A stretch of DNA of 64,000 nucleotides from Euryodendron excelsum (lineage: Eukaryota > Streptophyta > Magnoliopsida > Ericales > Pentaphylacaceae), in NCBI GenBank assembly GCA_033060915.1, contig CM065390.1, positions 22,424,501 to 22,488,500 of the forward strand. Direction: 5' to 3'. Made by a program: the position numbers and the translations under genes. Numbering within the stretch: position 1 is the stretch's first letter; the number at the start of each line of letters is the position of its first letter. This document shows positions 21,533-33,224 of the stretch, piece after piece. Under the pieces are notes generated by a model. It saw nothing but the letters and a program-made list of their open reading frames with translations. It was not told the origin of the DNA and made no database searches.

Positions 21533-21701
21533 TCTATGTATGGTGATTATGGCATGGTTTTATATATAATAACATTGTTTATCCCTTACATAATTCTTAT
21601 CTTTGGGATTGTTGTGAGTTATCGTTTGCAGGTAGGTAACCTGTGTGATTACACTCACCCTAAATGGTGTTAATGATGCTTGATTAGGAGTGGGCGTGAC
21701 A
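21533..21701 (+). mobile_element. Chromovirus 5' LTR, end part
   Basis: Continuation of the LTR interrupted at 16,876, ending GGGCGTGACA. It is followed after one or two bases by the primer site. Confidence 0.7.
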
Positions 21702-21702
21702 G

Positions 21703-21720
21703 ATTGGTATCAGAATTGAA
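21703..21720 (+). promoter_or_regulatory. Primer binding site (initiator tRNA-Met type)
   Basis: ATTGGTATCAGAATTGAAG is close to TGGTATCAGAGC, the usual plant site complementary to the 3' end of initiator tRNA-Met, and lies right after the LTR end. Confidence 0.8.
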
Positions 21721-21870
21721 GTTTAAGGCCAAAGTTTAAAACTGAAGCTATATTGTTGAGTTGGTGTTTAGAGTTACAGTCGACTTTAGAGCGTTGTTGT
21801 GTCGGTTTAAGTTGATAGGAATACATGGGTCATATTAATTATGCGCTAACCCTGAATTAATGTAGAAAGA

Positions 21871-22105
21871 ATGGCACAAAAAAATCCACCAAGGGGAGTT
21901 GAGGAAGAAGTGTCATTAGCTCCAGTTAGAGGGCATAGACGTCAGGAACAAGATAAACAAAATGTTTTGGTTGGTGATCAGAATGTGCCAAATGCAGCTG
22001 CCAAAGTGGCTAATGTGTTGGCACAGTATATAGAGTTTCAGTCAATGAGGCCTATGCCACGTGCTGGTACTTCGCATGAACAGTTCATGAAGCTTAATCC
22101 AACGG
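21871..22105 (+). pseudogene. Chromovirus gag start, truncated
   Basis: From ATG at 21,871 the frame encodes a basic N-terminus (KNPPRGVEEE), a variable linker and FMKLNPTG, the phrase that opens the capsid domain in Tekay/Del-type gag (usually FMKLNPPxF). Similarity stops just after this, near 22,105. The open frame that continues to 22,224 runs into sequence from an Ogre-type integrase in another frame. The gag is therefore cut after about 75-80 codons by a junction with element B. Confidence 0.65.
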
Positions 22106-22149
22106 GGTTAAGAAAAGGGAATGGCAGCCATCTACCATGCCTAATGCTA

Positions 22150-22400
22150 TTAAAGATGCATCGCCAAATCCTTGAACATGAAAGCCAAGCCTCACCAGTT
22201 CAAAGAACGGAATTTTGTTCTTAAAAAGACACTTCCAAGTTAGCAAAAAGCCAAAAAAGGCAAGTGCGCCCCCAACTATGAAGACTCAGTCTTGGTTCAC
22301 AAAGTTATGGCAGGAAGAGCATTGATCCTAGTAAAGGCGGAAGAAGAAATCTTTGCAGCACTCATTAACTTTGGTTAGGTAAAGCACTATTATGTGTAAC
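22150..22400 (+). pseudogene. Integrase C-terminal tail (Ogre-type)
   Basis: A plus-strand frame reads MKAKPHQFKERNFVLKKTLP, then KGKCAPNYEDSVLVHKVMAGRALILVKAEEE and VKHYYV with two stops. This corresponds to the C-terminal domain of Tat/Ogre integrases, which usually reads K-x-RPRxFxEGDLVLKK...GKWxPNYEGP...GGALIL. That domain binds DNA during integration. It is the only pol piece of element B and implies that B derives from an enzyme-coding relative of A and C. Confidence 0.65.
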
Positions 22401-22609
22401 CGAAAATTTTGATAGAGCCATGATTGAAATGAAGAGAGGCCCTTAATTTCTCTACCATACAGTTAAAAGCATCCCCTTGCAAAACTCAATTAAGCCGATT
22501 ACTTTCCTTCAAAAAACCTTACCTAATAATCACCACCTACAATGGGTCGAGACAAAGTAAATAAGATAAAGGAAATAAAGAGCAGATATAGGTTTAAGGA
22601 GTGCCAAAA

Positions 22610-23410
22610 AAAAAAGCATGACTTCGAGGACACAGTGAAAACCCGAAAAGACATTGTGAGTAAAAAGGTACAGGCATAGTAAGATACAAAAACTGTCAAC
22701 CTAGTGAAAATCTATAAAAACACCATGGTGCAAATGTAACAGATCTGGGATCGTTGAAAAAAAAAAGACAAGATATGAAGATCTAGCAAAGGAAACACTA
22801 GAACTGAGGTATATTTAAATCTAAAAGCAAAAGGGGGGAATAGAAAGTGAGCAGCAGTAACAGAGAGTCTAGCTGTCCACGGTGATCATAAGTCTTTTAA
22901 AAAGCCAAGCAAAATGTTTTGAGCCTTATCTCTTCTTTTCAAATACCCCATAACCAATCTCAAGTTATAGTAAAAAATATAGACCTTTCAAATCGATCGT
23001 TGCTATCATTGCTCTTTAGAGGAATATGATTACATTAGAAAATGCTTTATCTATTAGAAATTCTAACTCAGCTCTGGACTCAATGTCAAAAGTAACATCA
23101 ACAGTCTTCAACCAAAATAGCAACTTCAGTCAGCAACCGATTTCATCATCAATTGCACTTCCAAATCAAAGCACTCAACACTCATGTTCTCATTAAGTTT
23201 AGGGTCATCTTCATCAGCATCAACGAGAGAAATCAATAGAAAAAGCATGGCTTGAGGACATAGTGAAAACCCTTTGGGGCGCTATGGGTAAAAGAGTAAG
23301 GCTATGGCAAGATACAAAACTACCAACGCAGTAAAAACCCAAAAATGGGCTCTAACATGCAAAAATGGTAGAACCGACATCCGTGGAAACCCATAAGGGC
23401 ACGGGTGGCA
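22610..23410 (+). repeat. Dispersed duplicate of a 150-bp unit
   Basis: AAAAAGCATGACTTCGAGGACA followed by AGTGAAAACCC, AAGATACAAAA and ACTGTCAACC at 22,610-22,700 recurs at 23,243-23,330 as AAAAAGCATGGCTTGAGGACATAGTGAAAACCC with AAGATACAAAACTACCAACG. The period is about 635 bp. Confidence 0.7.
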
Positions 23411-24539
23411 AAATGGTTAAAGTAAAAAATAAAAAATAAAAAAAAATCCCTTGATCAGCAATCTTAGCAGCAGTAACAAGACAGTCTCAGCAAAGCAGCA
23501 AAACCAACCAGCATTGGTAACAAATTTTTAAACCCGACGTGGCAAAGTAATAGGCCTGAGTATCTTAAGTCATCTATTAAAGATTAGTCTATTACATCTT
23601 GATATTGCTAACATAAAACTGAGATAGGTACAAGTTCAAGGGCATCTCCCTAAGCTTTCTTAGGTCCTAAGGTATCTTGGAACATAATACTTTGATGTCG
23701 CAGTTCAGGAAGTCTGATAGCCATCTATCCAGATCATAATCAACTGGAGTAGGTCAAAAATCCAAAACCTCCAACACAGCTTAACTTACTAGAAGTTCAT
23801 TTCAACAAACCACATCAGCTAGTCATCATCAAAGCAATTCTCTAACCCCTTAAGACGTGTCTTCAAGCACTACATAACTCAGTGATCCCGATGTCTCAAT
23901 CTTTCGATCTTGACTAGGGGCAACAAATCTCAACTCAGCCAGCAAGTCAACACAGCTCCTAGATACTAGCCTAAACTATCTGCAGCCTTCCCGGATAAGA
24001 GATGAAACTAACTATGCTGCTTTTAAATTGCTCCCCTCAACCAATGGAGTCGACCCCAACAACATGAGCCACGATCTGGCCTTCCATAGTTGACAAGATA
24101 CAGAGAATAGGGCAACAACCCAACCTCAACCTCCCCAATCAACTTTGAACAACTTTTTCAAACCATGGAAACTGGGGCAATGGCCCATCCTATACCTCCC
24201 ATTCAATTTCAAACTAGTTGATCTATTCAAAAAGAATTGACCAAAGATGTTTGACCTTCCAAATATTTTAAACTTTTTAAAAAAGACCTCACCCTCTCCA
24301 AAAACAAACTCAAAATGTTTGACTTCGGAGAAGCACAACCTCTCAAAAGATATGTCAATAAGAATCCTCCCATGCTGAGCGAAAGTGGAACTCAACAACC
24401 AAGCACCAAGCATACCAGTCTCCAGATATCTCAGTCCGAGAGGCTACAAATGTTTCCTCCTCCAACAAGCATGAAGAAACCTCTCGTGACTCCCTACTCT
24501 CAAATCATCTCCAAAGCCTCTCAACAAAGCAAAGGTATG

Positions 24540-27240
24540 ATTCTTACCAAATTAAATCAAATCAAAATATTTCAAAAGCAAAAGCCCTTGCTTTCTTTCA
24601 AATTTTAAAATTTTTAAAAAAAGTTTTCAAACATTTTATCTGTCATAAGTTTTCATTCCAAATTCAAAATCCATTTCAAAACAGAAGCTCTGGCTTTGTT
24701 TCATATTCAAAAGTATTTTCAAGTTCAAACGTTTTAATATCTCCTCTATAAAAAGTTTCAAGTTCAATTTCAATTTAGAAATTAATTTCAAAGTTGAAAG
24801 CTCTCTAGCCTCCTGTCAATTTCAAAAATTATTTCTCAAAATTTCAAAAAGTTTTAACTTTCAAATTCAAAAGAACAAAAACCTTGCTTTCTTTCGAATT
24901 TAAAATCAATTTTCAAAAGTCAAATAAGTTCCCTAAAATTTTTCGTCAAAAAATTTAAATTCAAATTTCAAGTCAAAACGAATTTTCTACATGTTTTACC
25001 TGACAAAATGAATTTCCTACACATTTTGTCCAAGTTTCAAATCAAAAAGGTTTCTAAACTTTTCCCTTCAAAAGTCTATTTTCAAAATCAATGCCTTAAG
25101 TCTCTGAACTTTTTCCCATCAAAAGTCCATTTTCAAAATCAATGCCTTCGGTTTCTAAACTTCTCCCTTCAAAAGTTCATTTTCAAAATCAATTCCTAAG
25201 GTTACTTAACCTTTCCTTCCAACAGTTTATTTCAAAATCAAAGTCCAAAGTGAGTTTCAAAATTTTATTCAAAGTCAGTTTTCAAAGGTTTTCTAAACTT
25301 TTCCTTCAAAAGTTTTATCAATTTCAAGGGTTTTCTAAACTTTTTCCTTCAAAAAGTCTTATCCAAAATCAAGTTCTAAAGTTTTCTACACTTTAAAAGT
25401 TCTATTCAAAATCCAATTCAAAAGTTTTCTAAACTTTTTTTTTCAAAAAGTTTTATTCAAGTTCCAAAGTTTTCTAAACTTCAAAAGTTCTATTCAAAAT
25501 CCAATTCCAAGGTTTCCTAAAACTTATCCTTCAAAAGTTTTATCAATTTCAAAGATTTTCTAAACTTTTCCTTCAAAAAGTCTTATTCAAAATCAACACC
25601 CAAAGTTTTCCAAAACTTTATCTCCAAGAAGTCTTTCCAGATCAAGTTTCAAGATTTTTTGAGCTCTTCCTTCAAACTTTTTATCAAATTCTAGGTTTTC
25701 TCAACTTTTTCCTTCAAAACGTTCTCACTTAAAATCAAGCTCGGAGGTTTTCTAAGCTTTTTTCATCAAAAAGTCTTATTCGCAATTCAAATTTTAAGTT
25801 TTTCAACCATTCAATAAGTTTTATTCAAAATTCATTTCAAAAAAGTGTTATTCCAAATCAATTGTCCAAGTTTTCGAAAAGCTTTATTCAAGTTTCAAAG
25901 TTTCCTAAACTTCTTCCTTCAAGAGGTCCATTTCAAAATCACTTTTCAAAGCTTCTCTAAACTTTCCTCCCAAAGTTTTTATCAATTTCTAATTCAAAAT
26001 TTTCTAAATTTTCAATCAAAATCCATTTCAAGGGTTTCCAAAGTTTTGTCAATTCAAGTTCTAAGGTTTCCTTAAACTTTTTTCTCGAAAGTTTTATCCA
26101 AAAATCCGTGTCAAAATTTTCTAACTCCAAATCCTATCCAAGTTTCTCAGGGTCTTCTCTACCAAAAAGACCCAACGCTCAAAGGTTTTATCTCTTTTTC
26201 CTTCAAAAAAATTTGTTTTAAAAATTTTCTAACTCTTTCTTCATTTCAAAAGATTTTAGCCAAGTTTCTCGGAGTCTTCTCTGCCAAAAAGGTCTCACAC
26301 TTAAAGGTTCTATCTCTTTTTCCTTCAAAAAGATTTCTTTTAAAAAATTTCAAACTGTTTCTTCATTTCAAAAAATTTCAGCCGAGTTTTTCGAGATTTT
26401 CTCCACCAAAAAGGCCCCACGCTCAAAGATTTTATCTTTTTTTCTTCAAAAAGATTTCTTTTCAAAAATTTTCAACTCTTTCTTCATTTCAAAAAATTTC
26501 AGTCGAGTTTCTCGGGGTTTTCTCTGCCAAAAAAGCCGCACTCTAAAAGGTTTTATCTTTTTCTCTTTCAAAAAATACCATCTAGGTTTTCATAACTTTT
26601 TCCTTCAAAAAATGCCTTTCTAGATTTTTTTAACTTTTTTCCTTTAAAAATTTTAACTTCAAAAACACTCCCCAGTTTTCCAAAATTTTTTCCTTCAAAA
26701 AGTTAAATCTTAAAAGCATTTCTCGGGTTTCCCGAGCTTTATCCTTCAAAAGCTCCATTCTCAAAAATATTCTAAAGGTTTTTAACCTTTCTTCCTTAAA
26801 AAGTTTCATTCTCAAAAACATTGCATAGGTTTCCTGCCCTTTTTCGGTCAAAAGCCCCGTTTTTAAATTTTTCTTTCAAGCTTTCACTTCCAGAAGCCTA
26901 TTTTTAAAATTCTAAGTTTTTAAACTTTTTCCTTAAAAGTTTTGTTCTAAGTTTCAAAGGTTTTCTAAAACCCTTCTAATTTAAATTCAAATCAATCCAT
27001 TTCAGAAAGCAATTTCAATATCATTTCAAATAGTCAACTTCAAATTCAAAATAATCATCTTCAATTTCAAAGTAACAATTTCAAAAACTCTGAATCTCCC
27101 TAAAGGAGTGTCATTCCAAAATCATTTCGAAATCAAGTTTCCAATATTTTAAATTTCAAAAATCCAAACAATCCGATTTTCAAAATTCCAAATTCCAACT
27201 ATTTTAAAAAATCTTCCAATTTCAATCCCTTCAATCGTTT
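24540..27240 (+). repeat. Irregular CTTTTCAAAAGTTTT-type tandem repeats
   Basis: Units such as TTTCTAAACTTTTCCTTCAAAAAG recur dozens of times at 40-60-bp spacing. The strand is very poor in G. A shorter relative lies at 55,840-56,350 in element A. Confidence 0.8.
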
Positions 27241-27287
27241 TGCGGTAAACATGAGACCTTTACTTTATCATTTTCTATCTTCGACAA

Positions 27288-27312
27288 GAAAAGGTACAAA
27301 AAGAGGGGTAGC
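27288..27312 (+). promoter_or_regulatory. Polypurine tract of element B
   Basis: AGAAAAGGTACAAAAAGAGGGG followed by TAGC directly precedes the LTR start. It primes plus-strand DNA synthesis. Element A has the closely similar CAGAAAAAAAGGGGCAGC at 57,050-57,067. Confidence 0.75.
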
Positions 27313-28264
27313 TGTAAGCACCCCATATTTGCCCACTCGGCAATCTTCGGCTGACCAAACTCATATTCAAACTGACATAGACACATTCAAGCTCAAACCA
27401 GCTTTCCAGACTTAATTCAGTTAGCTAATAGCTTTGTGGGCCCGCCAGGCCCAATAAAAGTAAAACAACCAAAATACCCATAGTGTCATTTGGTCCAATT
27501 TTAGTTGGCATGTCTTCTTAAAGATAGTAAGTCCCCATTTCAACCTTAATTCCAATTCCAATTCCAGTCCAAGTCAATCAAACTCAATCTGGCCCATCTT
27601 TTGAGAAAGTTGAGCCACCAAACGGTAAATCCATCCAGCACGACACATTTATCGAGAAAACTCCTCGAAATGATAAGTCCCTTCAAACTTGTTGATCGGA
27701 ATGGAACCCAAGTCCCTGAGATGGCAGAAGGGTTTACCTCTAGCGTCTGCTAGCCCGCCAATGTAGAATATCCACTATTCAGCACATCGATCGAAAAAGT
27801 ACCTAAAGCCCTGAGACGATAAGACCATTTAGTAACTTGCCGAGATCAGGCCGTCTCTAGAATGAACGTGCACCATCAGAGAGGCGAAAACACTTACAAA
27901 CATCGGAGTGACAGAAATGCTCACAAACAGGTCGACATTGGGAATTGCCAACAAACCCACTGTGTCACAAGACCGAACATGCCTCTTGGCCGTGGTACGT
28001 TTATCGAAGGACGGGATACCTTTGGAAACCAAATTATCACACACCATCAGAGTGATGGAAACACTCAAAACATGGGTCAATACCAGTGCCTACTAGCCTA
28101 CTCTGATGAAAAATGACCAAACTGTCCATTAGGCCCCACTGGCATGCTTCTCGAGAAAGTAGCTAAGTACTCAGAGTGGAAAGTCCACCCTTCTAAGATT
28201 GTCCTAGAGACAATCTGGCACATTCAAGTGCCTTCCATTTGGTTTCAGATCAATTCTGAAACCA

Positions 28265-28720
28265 TTCAGTCAAAATGACCATTTTCCCTTAAGCATTTGA
28301 TTGCCTCCAAGAACCACACCGGCTCTGGGTATCAAACCGGTTATCTTTTAGGGATGCTTTGAATAATATTCCTAACCTTCTAGTATCTTTTCGGACCATT
28401 CCGATTCCATTCCGACAAACCCAGTGCAAAATGACCATTTTGCCCCTAGTGGGCCGATCGCCTTTTCCAACCACACCGGCTCTGGACCAGTAATCCCTCG
28501 GAACACTCTCAATAGTGTTTCCAACTATCAAGCCTTCTCACAAGTCACTCTGGGTCTATTCTGGTAATTTCTTGATTCAAATGGCCATTTAGCCCCTAGT
28601 GGGCCAATCACCCTTTTAACTACACCGACTCTGGTTATCAAACCAGTTACCTCTAGGACACTCTTTTAGGGGTTCTCATCTATCCTCGACTTTCCGGATC
28701 ATTCCCGGACTTTATGGAGT
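28265..28720 (+). repeat. Three 155-bp modules in the U3 of LTR B
   Basis: The phrase GACCATTTT occurs at 28,277, 28,433 and (as GGCCATTTA) 28,583. Each is followed by CACACCGGCTCTGG and a GTTATC/GTAATC/GTTACC step. Confidence 0.75.
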
Positions 28721-28954
28721 CAGTGTTAGTGGAGCTAAGCTAAAAATTGCATGGTAGTCACTAGAATAGGCACCCAAATCTTCTGCCTTGCATCCGAAGG
28801 ATCAAGAAATCTGTTTATTAATGCCTCAAAAAGTTTCCCAAAGTGGCTAGCACCACTACAAGCCAAAGAATGGCCTGGCACCACTCCTAGTGGTGCCAAG
28901 GTTAAAAATACACTAGTGCCACTGTAACAGGTGCCAGTTCCTGTTCCAATTGCC

Positions 28955-28962
28955 TATAAATA
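28955..28962 (+). promoter_or_regulatory. TATA box of LTR B
   Basis: TATAAATA followed by CAGACCTCC, at the conserved position after the GGTGCC palindromes. Confidence 0.7.
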
Positions 28963-31840
28963 CAGACCTCCCTTTACGTAAAAAGGGTTTGCAATCTCAA
29001 TCCAAAAACACTGACTCTCTGAAAACAGAGCTCGAATTTTCTCAAAACCCTAATTCTCTCGAGCCTCCTCAAACCCTAGCCTCTCTACACTCAAACCCTA
29101 GCCTCTCAACACTCCATATACTCAAACACAAGCCTCTAAACATCCATTGAAGACTAAGTGTTGCATCTTCAAAGATTTCAAGGTGAAGCAAACAAAGCAA
29201 GCAAAATAATCGAAGCAAAAGAAGAGACAATGTAGATTTTTTATTTAGTTTATGCAATCTCCCCCCCCCCCCCCCCTCTCTCCTCTAAACCCACTTAGGT
29301 TCTCTTTTATTTTAATCCCTATCTTTTTCCTCCTCTTCTTACATGCTTGAAACAACGAACCTCTCGGTTCATGCCTAGGAAGGTGTTAGAAAGAATCATT
29401 GTGCCAGGGATTTTCTTTAAGTTCCCCCTAAGATGGTGGGGGTAAGGCCCTCTTAATTTTGTGGTGAAGCCTAACCGTGTTTATTCATGACCTTATTACA
29501 TTGTGGTTGTCATGTTCATGCATTACATTCAATATTGCATTCAATGTTGTTTTCAAACTTGCATTAAATTTCTCTTTCAAAACTTGCATTCAAAACCTCA
29601 TTATTTCAAACTTGTTTTCAAAATCGCACTCCTAGGATAATTCTAGCCATTCCATGGTTAGGGTTGTTTTAGGAAAGTGTTATATTCAATGTGACCATCA
29701 AGGTACAAATCTTTGGGTTCAAGCCCTAATTTGTTTTTATCAAAATCACAATTCTATAGTGATTCTAGCTATTCCATGGTTAGGGTTGTTTTAAAAAAGT
29801 GTTACATTCAGTGGGACTATCAATGTCCAAATCTTGTTTTTAAACCCTAGTTGTTTTCAAAATCACAATCCTAGAATGGTTCTAGTCTTTTTATGGTTGG
29901 AATCGTTTTAAGAAAGTGAGATATTTAAGAGACTTGCACAAGTCCATATTCAAATATTTCCAAAATAGTTTTTGCAAATTTACTTCCTAAAAAGCTCTTT
30001 TCAAAGATTTACTTTCCAAAAACTCGTTTACTTGAAGTCCAAGTCAAACCCTAAAGTCCATAATTAGAAAATCTTAATTCCTTTCTTAAAATTATGACTT
30101 TTTATTTGCCTCCAATCACAACTTTCCAAAACTTTTTTCTAAATAAAATAATAGATTTTCAAATTTAAGATTTTCAAAACTAAAGCTTTCCAATTATAAG
30201 TCAAATCAAATCTTTTAATTTTGAAAATTAAATCAAATCCTCTATTTTTAGAAGTAGAATCCAATCTTTTGCTTTAGGAAATAGAAATTAAATCTTTCCT
30301 AATTTTAATATTTCTAAATTTCAAAACTTCCCTTTTCAAAACTTTCTAAAAATCAAAGCTTTCCTTTTTCAATTGAAATCCAATTTTTTCAAATGCTTTG
30401 CATAAACCATAGGTCTTAGGATTGCCTAAATCCCAAGTTACTTCAATCCTAGGTCAAACCTCTTTCAAACTCAACTTTCTAAATTCAACTTTTCAAATCT
30501 TTCCTAATTTCAAACTCTCAAACCTTATTTTCAAGTTTCAAATCTTTCTAAGTTCAAACATTTCTTAAATCAAGACTTTCCTAAAATGAATTTTTCTAAA
30601 TTTAAATCTTTTCAAAATCAACTCTTTCCTAAAATGGAAACTTTCTTAAAACGGAGCCTTCCTAATTTAAAGCTTTCCTTAGTTCAAGCTTTTCAAATTC
30701 TAACTTCTCAAATTCTTTCAAGTCAAATCTTTACAAGTCTTTTCAAGTCAAGTGTTTCTAAATTAAATCAAATATTTTCCTTATTTTTCTTAAATCCGAC
30801 TTTCCTAAAATGGAACTGTCCTAATCTAAAACTTTTCTAAATCAGAACTTTCCAAAATCAAACCTCTTAAGTTAAAATCAAGTCTTTCGAATTCAATTGC
30901 ATGCTTCAAACTCTAGATTACCAAAGTCCTAGGATGTCGAAGCCCAAGTTCAACCCCTAACTCTAAGTTAGGGAGCTTCAACTTTTTTCTAAACTAAGAT
31001 GATTTTCAAACTTCAATTCAAGTCATGATGACTTTAAAGTTCAATTCAAGCTTTTCAAATCAAAGGCTTATTTCAAACCCTCCAATTCAAGTTCAAATTA
31101 AACCCTTTTCAAATCAAACAAAGACCCTAAAGTGTCTATTTTCAATCGGGCCCTAAGTTCGAACTACGGCTGACCTGATTCCAATAAAGTTATACAGAGG
31201 CAACCTTCACGGGGACGGTCACCACCTTTTTCAAGTTTCCAATTTTCACAACCCTTTTCAAGCTTTATATCCTTTCTTTAAATATATTTTCAAAATTAAG
31301 TCCTTTCTTGCACTTGCATGTCCTGCATCATATTAAACCTCATTTCAAAATTCTTCTCAAAGTCGATATAATTGGACAATGGATAATTGAAGATTCTAAA
31401 TGAGTGAACCTAGGGTGAAAAGCCATGTAGGTACCACAAGGGCGGGATAGGGTGATAGCCTAGTGCATCTTCCCTATACATAACCAATCCCCGGACCATA
31501 GATCACTGTTTTTGAGGGACCAAAACCAGAGTTATTTTTCAAAAGAGGCTTCAATCTTTCTAAAGATTGCCAAACAACCTGTTTTCCAAAAAACCCTCTC
31601 TTGAGGAAGTTTTTCAAAACATTTTCCTAAGTTAATCTTCGGATAGCATTTAGTTTTAGATAACCTAACTCACCTAACAAAGTTAGGTGGTGACTCCAAA
31701 TCTTTTCCAAAAACCCTTAGTCAAATCAATTTCTAATTCAAACCTAGTCACATTTGTCTTTCTAGGACGATATGTTCTAATGACAGAGTATCATGTTTTT
31801 CTCACTTGTTTTCTCAAGTGTAAAAAATCGGGGCGCGACA

Positions 31841-33224
31841 AGTGTCTTGTAGACGCTCCGTTAGGGTTCTCTTTTTTTCCGATTCCTTGACTAAAATGCA
31901 CCGTTAAATGACTTGAAAAATATGTTAATCAGGAAATTCTCAAAAGCCTTTCCATATGTCTTTTCATCGATATGGCTCAATTGAAAAGATCGCTTCATGA
32001 AGCATCTGATTGCATGGCCTTGAAGTTGGCACTTTTAGAAACCCTTGGAGTGTCTCACAGATGCTCTACCAAGATTAACTTTTTCTTCAATTCTCTTATT
32101 AAAATGCACCATTAAACGACTTGAGAAATGTACAAATTAGAGAATTCCCTTAAACTTATCCAGAGGACCTCCCAGTGGTACTGTTCAATTGTGGAGGTCG
32201 CTTCTCGGAAGCCACGATCATGCGGTGTAAAAACTGCTACTTTTAGCAACCATCGAAGCGTCTCGCAAACGCTCTAAAAAGCTTATTTTCGTGCATGTTT
32301 TCCGATGACGTACCTCCATGATCCGAAAACCTTCAAAGCTCTCCAAGGGCTCTTAGCTCATGAGAAATAGTAGGGGAACATCATGAACATGACTGATTTT
32401 TCCTAATCTTTCTTGGATTGCACGAATATCGATGTAAAGTTGGCATAAGAGTTCTCGGTGGCGAAGTGTGTGCTACATGCGCCCAAAAAATGATCAAATT
32501 GGACAAAACTTGCCTTGCAGCCTAAGCTGGCATAGTACAAGGAGTACCACGTGGCACTCAACCACTGGCATAGTAATATCGCATATGCTACATGCGCTAA
32601 GGAAAAGTTTGTCTATGCGTATGTAGCAACATAGCCACGGCCAAGACTTTTGCCTGTAAATAGAAGGCCACCCCCTGTGTATTCTAAAGCTGAAACAATG
32701 GTGAAGCCCTAATAAAATATTCCAAGAACTCTGAAAAACCCTAAATACTTCACCTCTTTCAACCTTCCAAGCATCTAAGCTAGATTTCACTCACCTCAAG
32801 CCTATACACTTTATGCCTAAAGCCTCCAAAGCAAGACTCGAGCCATTTTTAGCCCACTTCAAGGCTATTGAAGACCCTTCAAAGCTCAAGCAAAGCTCTC
32901 AATTGAAGTTTGAAGAAATTATGAAAACAAGGTAGTATTTCTATTTACATTTTGCTACCCCCCACTATTCTCTTCTCCCTCCTAGCCTACTTAGGTTGTT
33001 CTCTATTTTACTCCCCATTTTCTACACCCCTTTCTTGCTTGCTTGAATAAGAGGACCTTAGGTCTATGCCTAGGGGAAGCTTTAGGAAAGCCACTGAGTG
33101 GGGGTTCTATCTTTTGCCTATCTCATCATGGTATGGACCATAGGCCCCTTGTAATTTGGTGTGGCCTTCTAGCCTTCTATGATTTCATGACCCCCTTTGT
33201 ATATGATTACTATGTTCATGTTGA
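31841..33224 (+). mobile_element. Diverged Ogre-like LTR (C), first part
   Basis: The right half (32,930-33,200) aligns by eye with 45,880-46,120 of LTR A (ACAAGGTAG, then CCTA-CCCACTTGGGTT-like, CTTGAATAAGAGGACC versus CTTGAAACAAGGGAC). The U3 part is quite different from A and B, so this is another subfamily. It has a two-copy 210-bp repeat and a TGTAAATA box at 32,655. The LTR is interrupted at 33,225 by the Athila element. Its left end is probably cut by element B. Confidence 0.6.
31850..32285 (+). repeat. Two-copy tandem repeat of about 210 bp in LTR C
   Basis: AAAATGCACCGTTAAATGACTTGA at 31,893 recurs as AAAATGCACCATTAAACGACTTGA at 32,102. In both units AATTCTC/AATTCCC, a GGTCGCTTC/GATCGCTTC phrase and a CACTTTTAGAAACC/TACTTTTAGCAACC phrase follow at the same spacing. 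Confidence 0.8.

Larger units (their letters stand above)
22400..27287 (+). other. Long non-coding 3' region of element B
   Basis: No gene is recognised. It starts with GAAGAGAGGCCCTTAATTT and AATCACCACCTACAATGGG phrases that recur in elements A and C. It then has a two-copy repeat (22,610-22,770 and 23,243-23,410) and ends with 2.7 kb of CTTTTCAAAA-type low-complexity DNA (24,540-27,240). The several Phe/Lys-rich open frames there are compositional artefacts. Confidence 0.7.
22105..31840 (+). mobile_element. 5'-truncated Ogre-type element (B) with 3' LTR
   Basis: From the integrase tail (22,150) through a long 3' region, a polypurine tract and an LTR of 4.5 kb, this is the 3' half of an autonomous-type Tat/Ogre element. 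Its 5' LTR, gag and most of pol are missing; the left border abuts chromovirus gag. There is no primer site after the LTR at 31,840, confirming that the LTR is the 3' one. Beyond 31,840 an older related LTR (C) begins. Confidence 0.75.
27313..31840 (+). mobile_element. 3' LTR of Ogre-type element B (4.53 kb)
   Basis: Starts TGTAAGCACCCCATATTTGCC and ends TCGGGGCGCGACA. It contains three 155-bp modules (28,265-28,720), GGCACC/GGTGCC palindromes (28,855-28,940), a TATA box and a G-poor segment (29,500-31,130). The LTR supplies promoter and polyadenylation signals. No primer site follows. Confidence 0.85.

Noticed and set aside
25008..26075. Series of Phe/Lys/Ser-rich plus-strand frames
   Set aside because: Translations of CTTTTCAAAA-type repeats in element B, without start-site or domain evidence.
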